From Thermoproteota archaeon (lineage in GTDB: Archaea > Thermoproteota > Thermoprotei_A > Sulfolobales > NBVN01), in NCBI GenBank assembly GCA_030550455.1, contig JAUQPH010000002.1:36950-100949 (forward strand): a stretch of 64,000 nt of DNA, read 5' to 3'. A model generated the notes under the pieces. It saw nothing but the letters and a program-made list of their open reading frames with translations. It made no database searches and had not been told where the DNA came from. The translations under genes and the position numbers were made by a program. Positions 1-7,852 of the stretch are shown here, in pieces. Numbering within the stretch: position 1 is the stretch's first letter; each line of letters opens with the position of its first letter.

Positions 1-32
1 GAGCGGCTTTGCTCTCTAAATAGGTCGAAACA

Positions 33-323
33 TCAGCTTGATTTCTTTTTCTTTTTCGCTGCCTTCTTCTCTTTAACGACTTTTCTTTCTCTCTTTTTTC
101 TCTCTCTTGTTACTGACACACTGCTTAGCTTACTTATCTCCTCGATGTATTTAGTCGGCTCGCTAGAGCGAGATGCCTCATAGAGTAAGTCACTGATTCT
201 AATCATAATCTCGAGTCCGCTAACATCGACAACAAAATCAGGTGGTGCTTCCTCTAGTGCTTCTGGAGCTTCTTCTACGTCCTCCACTCTTTCCTCCATC
301 TCCGCTTTTTCCTCTTCACTCAC
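33..323 (-). CDS. Small charged protein with lysine-rich tail
   Basis: A 96-residue protein with a GTG start. Residues 1-30 are strongly acidic (many Glu). A short central segment (about 30-75) could fold, and the last 20 residues are almost all Lys/Arg/Glu, ending KKAAKKKKKSS. I do not recognise a family. A basic tail of this kind often contacts nucleic acid, but that is inference. A GGGGC stretch lies about 8 nt before the start codon. It is transcribed divergently from the Tsr3 gene. Low-complexity sequence makes the reading less certain. Confidence 0.5.
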   Translation of the reverse strand: MSEEEKAEMEERVEDVEEAPEALEEAPPDFVVDVSGLEIMIRISDLLYEASRSSEPTKYIEEISKLSSVSVTRERKKRERKVVKEKKAAKKKKKSS

Positions 324-468
324 GCTTATGCCCCTATTCCTTTAGAAGGAAGTTTAAGAGTTTTAAGGATTACTCTTATGTAGCGACTAGCTAGTCTCCT
401 ACTATACCGTCACTATAGCTAATAAATTCTCAAAAAAGCTGTTCCGTGGTGTAAGTAAGGTCTGAAGT

Positions 469-999
469 ATGAATGTTAAGCTGTTTGTATTGAGATGCGG
501 ATCTGATGACCCACGGAAGTCTACAGCCCTTAAGCTAGTTAGAAAAGGACTTGCCCAACGTGCTCAAATTGATGAGCTACCGAAATGCTGTGTACTACTC
601 ACAGTATATTCAAGTAAAGTGCTCTCACCACAAGATCGAGAGCTAGTGAAGAAATGCGGTATAGCCGTTATAGACTCTTCGTGGAGAAGCGATCTGGGAG
701 TTGTGGAGAACTTAAGCAAAAGCTGGAGGGGACCGAAGAGGATTCTACCAGCACTCATCGCTGGCAACCCCATAAACTACGGGCGTATCTCATTGCTTAG
801 CTCGGCAGAGGCCATCGCTGCAGCTTTGTATATTACTGGTTTCCTAGAAGAATCATTGAATGTGCTTTCCCAATTTAAGTGGGGTCAGACGTTCTTGTAT
901 CTAAATAGAGAATTACTAGAGTCATACAGGAGAGCTTCTACTGTTGAGGAACTCCTAAACATACAGGAGGAATTTCTAAAATCAAGAAACCTAGTATAA
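469..999 (+). CDS. tsr3: 16S/18S rRNA aminocarboxypropyltransferase Tsr3
   Basis: 176 residues, ATG start. Tsr3 transfers the 3-amino-3-carboxypropyl group of S-adenosylmethionine to N1 of a methylpseudouridine in small-subunit rRNA. The family signatures are visible: the N-terminal DDPRKSTALKLVRKGLA block (residues 13-29), LSPQDRE near 53, IDSSW near 69, the ILPALIAGNPINYG block near 92-105, SSAEAIAAALYITGF near 111-125 and FKWG near 137. These are the conserved blocks of the former DUF367 family, and the length matches archaeal members. It stands alone, preceded by an AT-rich stretch. Confidence 0.92.
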   Translation: MNVKLFVLRCGSDDPRKSTALKLVRKGLAQRAQIDELPKCCVLLTVYSSKVLSPQDRELVKKCGIAVIDSSWRSDLGVVENLSKSWRGPKRILPALIAGNPINYGRISLLSSAEAIAAALYITGFLEESLNVLSQFKWGQTFLYLNRELLESYRRASTVEELLNIQEEFLKSRNLV

Positions 1000-1329
1000 G
1001 GTGCCTATCGAAATTAGATCGTGGGTCGAAGCTCTAGCGTTCACCCAAGGACGCAGAACTTCTCCTATCCCTCGTACCCAAGCTCAACTGATTCGAAAGA
1101 TACTGAACACTCGATTCAGGAGCTAGCCTCAAATAACTCAAGTAAGCTTATTGTTTGATAACATCGTTCTACACTAAACTAAATAGTTGGTTTAGCAGCA
1201 ACTATATTCGTAGAGCCACTATATCTTGTCGCCATCGCGTGAGTAAAGCTAGCACTACACACTAACATAAAGAGCTAAACTCCCCACTTTCACAGAATAC
1301 CCTGGTATAGCATGCGATATGGAAATAGT
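1000..1329. other. Intergenic stretch without recognised gene
   Basis: 330 bp between tsr3 and tRNA-Ala. All frames are broken by stops and I see no RNA fold, repeat or tnpB remnant that I can name. Confidence 0.5.
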
Positions 1330-1406
<77 letters not shown>

Positions 1407-1481
1407 TGGAGTAGTATTATGTGGAGAGTGAAATAAGCTTTATTTAGCTAACGCTTAAAAACTGAGGTAATAATGATTTTG

Positions 1482-1571
1482 GGGCCCGTAGCTCAGCCAG
1501 GCAGAGCGCCCGGCTCATATTGGACTTCATGGGAGACCGGGTGGTCCGGGGTTCAAATCCCCGCGGGCCCA
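1482..1571 (+). tRNA. tRNA with CAT anticodon and a 16-nt intron (Ile2 or elongator Met)
   Basis: The acceptor GGGCCCG (1482-1488) pairs with CGGGCCC (1564-1570). Anticodon stem is CCCGG (1509-1513) with CCGGG (1537-1541). Twenty-three bases lie between the stem halves instead of seven. Removing 1520-1535 leaves the canonical loop CTCATAA, so the intron sits at the usual position 37/38. The GGGCCCG acceptor resembles archaeal isoleucine tRNAs more than elongator Met, so this is probably tRNA-Ile2, whose C34 is modified by TiaS (encoded at 16306-17640). CCA is not encoded. A TATA-like CTTAAAAACT lies at 1454-1463. Confidence 0.9.
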
Positions 1572-1581
1572 CTGCCTGTTC

Positions 1582-1590
1582 TACTTATAA
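1582..1590 (+). promoter_or_regulatory. TATA box of the proteasome beta operon
   Basis: ACTTATAAT lies just after the tRNA. Transcription starting about 25 bp downstream would begin near 1610. This excludes the TTG at 1594 as translation start and supports ATG 1621, which also follows a GGGGA motif. Confidence 0.5.
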
Positions 1591-1620
1591 TGCTTGACCC
1601 CTTATTCGTTGGGGAAGTGT

Positions 1621-2226
1621 ATGGGTTACGATAGGTTGGGCACTGGAGCAACAGCTGTGGGTTTGAAACTACGGGATGCGGTTGTTCTCGCCGCCGAGAA
1701 GAGAGTTTCGTATGGTGGTTATGTAGTCAGTAAGGCTGGTAAAAAGGTTTACTTGCTAGCAGATAGGTTTGGGATGGCGCTGGCAGGACTTTTTGCTGAT
1801 ATACAGACTATCAGTAGATGGTTAGCAGTTGAGATTAAGTCGTATGAAATCCGATTAGGTTATCAAATAAGTGTTAAAGGAGCAGCAAAGCTTCTCTCAA
1901 CACTACTATATCAGTACAAGTACTATCCATTCCTATCGGAGATAATATTCGGTGGAATAGATGAAACAGGTCCGCATCTGTTCGTCATGGATCCTTTAGG
2001 GTCTTTAATAGAGGATAGCTACGCAGCTATAGGAACTGGTGCACCAATAGCTATAGGTATAATCGAGGGAGGCTATAGGGAAGACCTAGAGGTTAGTGAA
2101 GCGGAAAAGCTAGTCTTTAACGCTGTAAGAGCGGCAATAAGTAGAGACGCTGTTTCGGGAGACGGAGTTGACATCGCTGTCGTAGCTCGCGATAAGTCGT
2201 ACGAAAAATTCTACCCGGTAGCTTGA
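1621..2226 (+). CDS. psmB: Proteasome beta-type subunit, probably non-catalytic
   Basis: 201 residues from ATG 1621. It has the fold and blocks of archaeal 20S proteasome beta subunits (GATAVGLK, AAEKRVSYGGYVVSKAGKK, IFGGIDETGPHLFVMDPLGS, YAAIGTGAP, SGDGVDIAVV). Active subunits are processed at G|TTT(V/I)G to expose Thr1. Here the aligned stretch is G|ATAVG, so Thr1 is Ala and Asp17 is Glu, while Lys33 appears kept. This matches the group of crenarchaeal beta subunits described as inactive or structural. It would co-assemble with an alpha ring and an active beta encoded elsewhere. First gene of an apparent operon with endonuclease V and riboflavin kinase. Confidence 0.9.
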   Translation: MGYDRLGTGATAVGLKLRDAVVLAAEKRVSYGGYVVSKAGKKVYLLADRFGMALAGLFADIQTISRWLAVEIKSYEIRLGYQISVKGAAKLLSTLLYQYKYYPFLSEIIFGGIDETGPHLFVMDPLGSLIEDSYAAIGTGAPIAIGIIEGGYREDLEVSEAEKLVFNAVRAAISRDAVSGDGVDIAVVARDKSYEKFYPVA

Positions 2227-2229
2227 TTG

Positions 2230-2868
2230 ATGGAGTTTGATACTGAAGTGGCAAAGAGACTCCAGCAAAAGCTATCTTCAAACCTGGTTATATCCGAGAT
2301 AGACCTCTCTAGAGTAAAGTACGTAGCCGGTCTAGATGTAAGCTACTCTAGGGATAGGGGAATAGCTGTAGTAGCATTACTTAACTATCCTCACCTTGAA
2401 CTCGTAGAATACGTGGTGGTCGGAGGAGAGGTTAGAGTACCTTACATACCCGGCTTGCTGGCATTCAGGGAGGCCCCCCTACTTATTAAGGCCTGCGAGC
2501 TCCTCGATCACGAACCGGATTTACTTGTCGTAGATGGACATGGTGTTACTCACCCAAGGAAGTTTGGAATAGCGTCTCACGTAGGTGTTGTCCTAGATAA
2601 GCCTTCGGTAGGAGTAGCCAAGAGCTTACTCTATGGGAGAGTGGAAAGCTTAGGTGGTGAAAAGCTCATAGTTGTCGGAGACCTTGTGGGAGGTTTAGTG
2701 CTAAATAGAGGTAAAAAAGAGCTTTACATCAGCATCGGACATAAAGTAAACTTAAACAACTTACGCATCCTTTCTAAAACACTTTTTAAACAACACGAAC
2801 TCCCGGAGCCGACATATTTAGCAGATAAAATATCTAAGGAGGTGAGGACTTCTGCGACTAAGAGGTAA
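2230..2868 (+). CDS. nfi: Endonuclease V
   Basis: 212 residues. Endonuclease V cuts DNA at the second phosphodiester 3' of deoxyinosine and starts repair of deaminated adenine. Signature blocks are present: AGLDVSY with the catalytic Asp (near 36), VPYIPGLLAFREAP (near 76-89) and DGHGVTHPRKFGIASHVGVVLDKPSVGVAKS (near 108-138), which holds the second metal-binding Asp and the Tyr/Gly-His binding region. TTG 2227 immediately after the upstream stop could also serve, but ATG 2230 is preferred. The gene's last 17 bases overlap the proposed riboflavin kinase start. Confidence 0.94.
   Translation: MEFDTEVAKRLQQKLSSNLVISEIDLSRVKYVAGLDVSYSRDRGIAVVALLNYPHLELVEYVVVGGEVRVPYIPGLLAFREAPLLIKACELLDHEPDLLVVDGHGVTHPRKFGIASHVGVVLDKPSVGVAKSLLYGRVESLGGEKLIVVGDLVGGLVLNRGKKELYISIGHKVNLNNLRILSKTLFKQHELPEPTYLADKISKEVRTSATKR
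2837..2845 (+). promoter_or_regulatory. Strong Shine-Dalgarno site of ribK
   Basis: AGGAGGTGA, complementary to the archaeal 16S rRNA 3' end, followed by six bases (GGACTT) and the codon CTG 2852. The nearest standard start codon in frame (GTG 2870) is 24 bases away, too far for this site. Confidence 0.7.
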
Positions 2869-3247
2869 AGTGATGAGCGGGTTAGGTCTTGGGAGAATAT
2901 TTGTCAACAAGCACGTATACTACATAGTCTTAACAGAGATACTAGGTGAAGAACCGTACCCGGGGACTCTAAATGTTGAAACCGGTTTCTCAGTAGAAGA
3001 GATAGAGGCACGGTGCTCACCTCAATACATAAAGAGCGTTATATCAGGCAGTGACATATTTGGAGGATTCAAGTATTGGTTAGGTAGAATAAGTACGGAT
3101 GCTGCCGACTCCATTGATGTGCTCGTGTTAAGACCGAATCTATCCAGACACAGCTCTAACGTTCTTGAGGTAGTGTCCTCAAAGTACCTCAGAGGAGCCC
3201 TTGGTCTTGAAGATGGTGATTACGTATACGTAGACCTGAGGTGTTAA
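2852..3247 (+). CDS. ribK: CTP-dependent riboflavin kinase
   Basis: 131 residues if read from CTG 2852. Archaeal RibK phosphorylates riboflavin to FMN using CTP. Visible blocks are GLGLGRIFV, PYPGTLNV (near 36-43), a Pro-poor loop, RHSSNVLEVVSSKYLRGALGLEDGDYVYV near the C-terminus. Homologues start with a strand of the form M.I.G.V.SGLG.G. Here the residues upstream of the first normal start codon read LLRLRGKVMSGLGLGR, so that strand is encoded upstream of GTG 2870. No ATG, GTG or TTG lies between the in-frame stop at 2843 and GTG 2870. CTG 2852 has an ideal ribosome site. Alternative: a shortened protein from GTG 2870 or ATG 2873. Confidence 0.85.
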   Translation: MRLRGKVMSGLGLGRIFVNKHVYYIVLTEILGEEPYPGTLNVETGFSVEEIEARCSPQYIKSVISGSDIFGGFKYWLGRISTDAADSIDVLVLRPNLSRHSSNVLEVVSSKYLRGALGLEDGDYVYVDLRC

Positions 3248-3909
3248 GGATTAGGTTTAAGTGCTATAGGTGCGTACACTGCTGCTTTTTTACCGAAGAA
3301 AGAGAGAACCCTATACTCTTGTGGCACGAAGTTCTTTACTATACTAAGATAGGTGAACTCATGAATCTCAAACTGAACTTTAAAAACTTAGGTCACGGTT
3401 TTTATCGCTTTATCATAGATGGTTACTGTCCCTTCTACAATATTCCTAGCAGAGCATGCCAAATACAAAAGGAGAAACCTCTTTCCTGTAAGATGTTCCC
3501 AATACTTGTAAATCTAGCGTCACTTGAAGTATCAACATCCTTGATGTGTCCATGGGTTTACGAAAACATAGATGAAATATCAAGAGGTTTAAGTGGTGAT
3601 GATATCGAGAAAGTGTTTTCCAACGAATTTAAAGCCCTGAAAGAGGTAGTTAAGTGGGTCTATACAGTGCCAAAGAACACCCCTAAGCTAGCAGTGTACT
3701 TCACAACCTACTTCAAAAACCTGGCGTCAGACATAATTAAGGCGATAACTGAGAGATATGAAGTGATTAAAGTCACTGAGAGCTCAGTAGTAGACGGTTT
3801 CTACTACATACTAATAGAAGGAGATGCGGATCCGAGCTACTTAGAGTCACTTTTAAAGCGTGATGAGATCACTTGGTATAAGCTAGAGAAAGTACCTCCG
3901 ATAACTTAG
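3241..3909 (+). CDS. YkgJ-type cysteine-cluster protein
   Basis: 222 residues from GTG 3241, overlapping ribK by 7 bp. The N-terminus holds the CxRCxHCC pattern (CYRCVHCC, residues 8-15), then CPFY near 63, CQIQKEKPLSCKMFP near 73-87 and a further Cys near 101. This is the arrangement of the UPF0153/YkgJ family, thought to bind a metal or iron-sulfur cluster; no reaction is established. The C-terminal 100 residues are unlike the core family. It is likely the last gene of the psmB-nfi-ribK run. Confidence 0.8.
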   Translation: MLRIRFKCYRCVHCCFFTEERENPILLWHEVLYYTKIGELMNLKLNFKNLGHGFYRFIIDGYCPFYNIPSRACQIQKEKPLSCKMFPILVNLASLEVSTSLMCPWVYENIDEISRGLSGDDIEKVFSNEFKALKEVVKWVYTVPKNTPKLAVYFTTYFKNLASDIIKAITERYEVIKVTESSVVDGFYYILIEGDADPSYLESLLKRDEITWYKLEKVPPIT

Positions 3910-3934
3910 GGTAGGAAATAACGAAGTAGCGCTC

Positions 3935-4736
3935 ATGAAGGTTGACTACGAGAGGAAAGCAGTGTGGATAACTCTGAGACCCTAGTGAGTACCTAGAGGT
4001 TTCGTAGAGTGGGAAGTGGTTCAGCAGAGGAGCTGAGGGCTGTATGGTTGGAGAAGCGATCTTCAAGGATGATAGAGTGCTTATTCCGTTCAAGAAGACC
4101 GAGGTCTACAGCGTTGAGAGAGTTGTTGCGTGGGATTCGAACGAGCTATCTCTCGACGGTTATTCTCCAGAAATTGGGTTCATCAGGGTTGACCTGAGGT
4201 ACCTTCAGAGCTTGAAGATTGTTTACGAGAAGAAGAAAGCTACTGCTCAATCAATTGGTAAGAGGGAGCTGTTCGAGAAGTACGCTAAACGAGAGAGAAA
4301 CAGAGAAAAGGACTTCGTAAACAAGCTCGTTAAGCAGGTAACCACCTTACTCCCCAACGCTGTCCACGTCGTCGAAGACCTCGAGAAGGAGGACATGGTT
4401 GCTATAGAAGAACCAGTAAGGAGATGAGGAGCACTAGAACACCTTGGGAAACAATACACAGTAAGCTCTCAGAGAAAGCACTAGTCGCCAAGATTCCCCC
4501 ACGTAACACTTCCGTACCTACCCACGATGCGGGTGCGTAGTGAAGACCCGAGTGGGTAGGCGTTCAAAGCCAGGATGTAGGGGTTTCCCCACGGTCGTGA
4601 ACCCGAGCTAGATGAGGGAGAGCCCTGGGTCGAGGTTACCCTGAACGAGTGGGGACCGATGACGTAGGCACTGACGAAGGGTGCCCCGAGATTGATGAAG
4701 CCAAGGATTGACATCAAGTCACATCAACCAACATGA
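3935..4736 (+). pseudogene. tnpB: Decayed IS200/IS605-family tnpB
   Basis: Broken fragments in changing frames read like a crenarchaeal TnpB from middle to end. MKVDYERKAVWITLRP lies at 3935-3982. The 4044-4427 fragment holds the first RuvC block (VAWDSNELSLDG), RVDLRYLQSLKIVYEKK, KRERNREKDFVNKL and VHVVEDLEKEDMV. After a frameshift come KLSEKALVAKIPPRNTSV, the zinc-ribbon remnant CGCVVKTRVG near 4527 and a tail GEPWVEVTLNEW near 4615-4650. At least two stops and three frame changes separate them, so no nuclease is made. TnpB proteins of intact elements are RNA-guided DNA nucleases. Confidence 0.85.
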
Positions 4737-4899
4737 AACCCTAATCCCTCTAATTTCATCTCACTTCGAAATAGTAAAGCTTTCCGATGAAATTTGAAAC
4801 TAGTGTCTCAGAAACTTTTAAACAAAGTATTTCTAGTTTATCGTATAGATTTTCTAGCGCTAATGTGGAGACTTATGAGTATGCATTTATTGTATCCTT

Positions 4900-5706
4900 A
4901 TGGTTTTGTCGTGGGTGTTAAAAGTGAGCTCTGATGTCGTTAGTGAAGGGGATTACGTATTAGTCTATGTAGACAGCAAAAGACGTAAGGTCGTTAAGGT
5001 TTCTCGGGGAGTAAAGTTTGAGAGCGATAAGGGTTCTTTAGACATAAGCAACGTTGTTGGTCTTCGTTACGGGTCTTCTATTTCATTAAGCACAGGAATT
5101 AAGGCCTACATTCTTAAACCATTACACTTTGACCTTGTATCAAGGTTTAAAAGAGTTACACAAGTCGTATACCCAAAGGATGCGGGGCTTATGATACTCC
5201 TTTCAGGCATAGGTCCTGGCAGCTACGTTCTTGAGATAGGTGTTGGAACGGGTTACTTAACCTCCTTCATAGCCAACATAGTTAGACCTGGAGGTTTAGT
5301 CGTAGGTTACGAAATGAGACCTGAGTACGCAAAAGCTGCTTTAAGAAACCTATCAAGTCTTGGTCTAGAGAAAAGCGTCATCATAAGAGTGGCCGATGCG
5401 CGGCAGGGGATCGAAAAAGTTGATGAGAGAGCTTTTGATGCGGTCTTCATAGACATTCCAGACCCGTGGAACGTTTATCAACATCTTAGAAGCGTCGTAC
5501 GCCCGTCAGCTCCGGTTATAAGTTTTCTTCCTACAGTTAACCAGGTAATTAGGTTACTAGAATACGTGGAGTCCTCAGGCTGCTGTGTTGACGTGAGAGT
5601 TTTCGAGACTTTATTAAGGGAATTTGAGCCCACAGCGAAAGCCTTAAGGCCTAGGACTCTGTATACAGCACATACTGGTTATATTGTTTTCCTTAGGCTA
5701 CTCTAG
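4900..5706 (+). CDS. trmI: tRNA (adenine-N1)-methyltransferase TrmI (m1A57/58)
   Basis: 268 residues, ATG start. It methylates A57/A58 in the T-loop of tRNA, a modification important for tRNA stability in hyperthermophiles. Evidence: an N-terminal beta-rich RNA-binding part with EGDYVLVYVDSKRRKVV, the link RVTQVVYPKDAGLM (near 86-99), the Rossmann motif I VLEIGVGTGYLTS (near 110-122), VVGYEMRPEYAKAALRNL, FIDIPDPW (near 185-192) and LLREFEPTAKALRP near the C-terminus. Monocistronic, downstream of the tnpB remnant. Confidence 0.95.
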   Translation: MVLSWVLKVSSDVVSEGDYVLVYVDSKRRKVVKVSRGVKFESDKGSLDISNVVGLRYGSSISLSTGIKAYILKPLHFDLVSRFKRVTQVVYPKDAGLMILLSGIGPGSYVLEIGVGTGYLTSFIANIVRPGGLVVGYEMRPEYAKAALRNLSSLGLEKSVIIRVADARQGIEKVDERAFDAVFIDIPDPWNVYQHLRSVVRPSAPVISFLPTVNQVIRLLEYVESSGCCVDVRVFETLLREFEPTAKALRPRTLYTAHTGYIVFLRLL

Positions 5707-5992
5707 TGTTAGCGCAAGAGTGCTGCGTAAATTGTTATCTAGAAGAAGATATATCTAGGGACGCAGTTATGGGTTTTAATGTGGGTGTTTCTATTGATTG
5801 CTGTGCTGAGAGGTTGCTTCACGCATAGCAGGTGCTCAATCTTAGAGACCCTGATTAGAGGTCTTATCTTGATATGAGTAAGTAATGCAGTATAAAACGT
5901 TGACGTAGAGTACCACGCGCAATAAAAGTGTTTAAAGCTGAACGGGTAAGAACATAGCTCATGGCAACGCGAATAAGTATCTGCTGTAAGCC
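5707..5992. other. Intergenic region upstream of metal-transport operon
   Basis: No coding frame recognised. It holds short inverted repeats such as CTTATCTTGATATGAGTAAG (5868-5887), and it leads into the duplicated operator at 5993. Confidence 0.4.
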
Positions 5993-6040
5993 GTTTTATT
6001 ATATAAAACTTTATAAGAGGTGGTTTTATTATATAAAACT
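5993..6040 (+). promoter_or_regulatory. Duplicated palindromic TATA/operator element
   Basis: The 18-bp sequence GTTTTATTATATAAAACT occurs exactly twice, at 5993-6010 and 6023-6040, 30 bp apart start to start. Each copy is near-palindromic (GTTTTAT...ATAAAAC) and contains a TATA-like core. The first copy is well placed to act as the TATA box for a transcript beginning near 6028. The second would then lie on the transcription start, where a bound repressor blocks initiation. The natural candidate regulator is the DtxR-type protein at 8661-9101, last gene of the same operon. The binding is inference. Confidence 0.6.
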
Positions 6041-6044
6041 GGGG

Positions 6045-7085
6045 ATGGGAGTGAGAAATAGCTCCGTTAGAAGCTCACTGCTGGTATTACTGCTTATTAC
6101 AGCAGTTATTATGCCGTACCAACTCGTACATGCTGATAGTAGCTCGGTTCTCGTGGCCGTAACACACCCGTCTCTTTTAGTCATAGTTAATGCTGTCGGT
6201 GGCGAAAGAGTAAACGCTTTATCACTGGTTCCCCTCGGAGCAGATCCACACCACTACGAACCACCAGCCCTAGAGTTAATGACGCTCCTTAGAGATGTGA
6301 GAGTGGTTTTGATGACCGGTCCCTCTCATTTACCCATAGAAGAGAGAATTGAAGAGCTCTATAGGCATAGGGTATCCGATTGGATTCTGCTCAACTATCG
6401 CAACTACTCAGAGAACGGGTTAAGGATGCTAATCAACCCAGTTACAGGTCAAGTTAACCCCCATGGGTACTTTCTATCTATTAGTGGACTCAGGTCTATA
6501 GCATTATCGCTGTATAAAGCTTTAGTAGCTCTAGACCCAGAGGGTGGGGACTATTATGAGTCTCGACTTAAGGTTTTTCTTAATTACCTTGAAAGACTTA
6601 GTAGCACTATAGAGTACCTAGTCAAAGACGAAAAGACTATTAGAGTGGGGTTGGTAACCCCTATACTCCAATACGCGTGTGTCGAAGCTGGACTTGAAGT
6701 AACGTATTTACTACTACACGAACACGATGTCCCCTTGGAAACCAAAGACCTTCTTGATGCTATCAATAAATATGGAGTAGTGTATGATGTTCTAGTTATA
6801 TCTGACTTAGACTTTACCACGTACCCTCAGGTAGCCGAGGAGTTGGTCAAACGAGGTGTTCGTCTAGTAGTGGTACCCTTATCTAAGCTCTTAACCACTG
6901 CTCCAGAGCTTACGTCTCTCGCAATAGCCCTCGAAATAAGCACTCCTATAATTACAGTAGAGCGAGAAAATCAGGCCACAAACCTGCATCTGATAACCGT
7001 TATTCCACCTCTAGTAGCCATAGTCGTTCTAGTAACGTACATGTTTATGGTGAGAACGTATGGAGCTTCCAGGAAGCGGGATTGA
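6045..7085 (+). CDS. Metal ABC transporter substrate-binding protein (ZnuA/TroA type)
   Basis: 346 residues from ATG 6045; the longer frame from 5961 runs through the promoter repeats and is rejected. A signal segment (SLLVLLLITAVIMPYQ, about 10-30) precedes the mature domain. LGADPHHYEPP (near 62-72) carries the metal-ligand His of cluster A-I proteins; LHEHDVPLE near 220 and DLDFTTYP near 250 supply other expected ligands. The C-terminus has a hydrophobic helix (LITVIPPLVAIVVLVTYMFMV) and a short basic tail, so it is probably tethered to the membrane at its C-terminus. It would deliver Zn2+ or Mn2+ to the following ABC proteins. It overlaps the ATPase gene by 26 bp. Confidence 0.88.
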   Translation: MGVRNSSVRSSLLVLLLITAVIMPYQLVHADSSSVLVAVTHPSLLVIVNAVGGERVNALSLVPLGADPHHYEPPALELMTLLRDVRVVLMTGPSHLPIEERIEELYRHRVSDWILLNYRNYSENGLRMLINPVTGQVNPHGYFLSISGLRSIALSLYKALVALDPEGGDYYESRLKVFLNYLERLSSTIEYLVKDEKTIRVGLVTPILQYACVEAGLEVTYLLLHEHDVPLETKDLLDAINKYGVVYDVLVISDLDFTTYPQVAEELVKRGVRLVVVPLSKLLTTAPELTSLAIALEISTPIITVERENQATNLHLITVIPPLVAIVVLVTYMFMVRTYGASRKRD

Positions 7086-7845
7086 AGTTCTCGACGTTTA
7101 TGCTAAGTACGATAGTTATTACGCTATAGAGGCCGTAACGGTTTACCTCAACTCACCGTTTTATACTCTCCTACTAGGACCGAATGGTGCTGGAAAGACT
7201 ACTTTAATCAAGGTGTTAGTAGGTCTCCTAAAACCGGTGAGAGGTAGGGTGAGAGTGTACGGATTTGACCCCTATAAGGAGAGAACGGTGCTCTCTAGGC
7301 TCGTTGGGTACCTACCTCAACCTGGATCGACTAGACCAACCCCATTCATGAGAGTCAGGGATCTTGTGGCTATGGGTTATCTCGCTACTAAGAAACCGCC
7401 TAGATATGTTGATAAAGAAGTTGAGCGTGCTATCTTTGCTTCCCTTAGAGTTATCGGGATAGAGAGCCTAGCAGACAAGTATCTAACTGAACTAAGTGGT
7501 GGGGAGCTTCAAAGAGCTTTAATTGCGAGTGTCATCGTTAGAAAGCCTAAGCTTTTAGTACTTGACGAACCTTTAGCGTCTTTGGATATAAATGCTAAAT
7601 GTGAACTAATCGACCTATTGTTAAAACTCCACAAAAGTTTGGGAATGGACATTGTTATGAGTACGCACGAGCTTACAACATGTACTTACTTTGAGCCAAC
7701 CGTAGTTTTAATAAACAGAACCGTGCTGTCCTACGGACCTGCTAGGAAGGTGTTAACTCCAGAAAACCTTAAGATGGCATACCCAAGTGTGGTTGAAGTA
7801 GGTGGGTTAACTATTCTCACCGAGGATCACGCCGTTAAAGGTTGA
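7060..7845 (+). CDS. Metal ABC transporter ATPase (ZnuC type)
   Basis: 261 residues, ATG start inside the end of the binding-protein gene. Walker A is GPNGAGKTT (near 39-47), Q-loop LPQPGS (near 86), signature LSGGELQRA (near 143-151), Walker B LLVLDEP (near 166) and switch His in MSTHELT (near 202). It hydrolyses ATP at the inner membrane face to drive metal uptake through the 7853-8671 permease. Confidence 0.93.
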   Translation: MELPGSGIEVLDVYAKYDSYYAIEAVTVYLNSPFYTLLLGPNGAGKTTLIKVLVGLLKPVRGRVRVYGFDPYKERTVLSRLVGYLPQPGSTRPTPFMRVRDLVAMGYLATKKPPRYVDKEVERAIFASLRVIGIESLADKYLTELSGGELQRALIASVIVRKPKLLVLDEPLASLDINAKCELIDLLLKLHKSLGMDIVMSTHELTTCTYFEPTVVLINRTVLSYGPARKVLTPENLKMAYPSVVEVGGLTILTEDHAVKG

Positions 7846-7852
7846 ATGACTA

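Noticed and set aside
5961..6044. N-terminal extension of the metal-binding protein
   Set aside because: It translates the duplicated operator twice (FYYIKL) and comes before the signal peptide.
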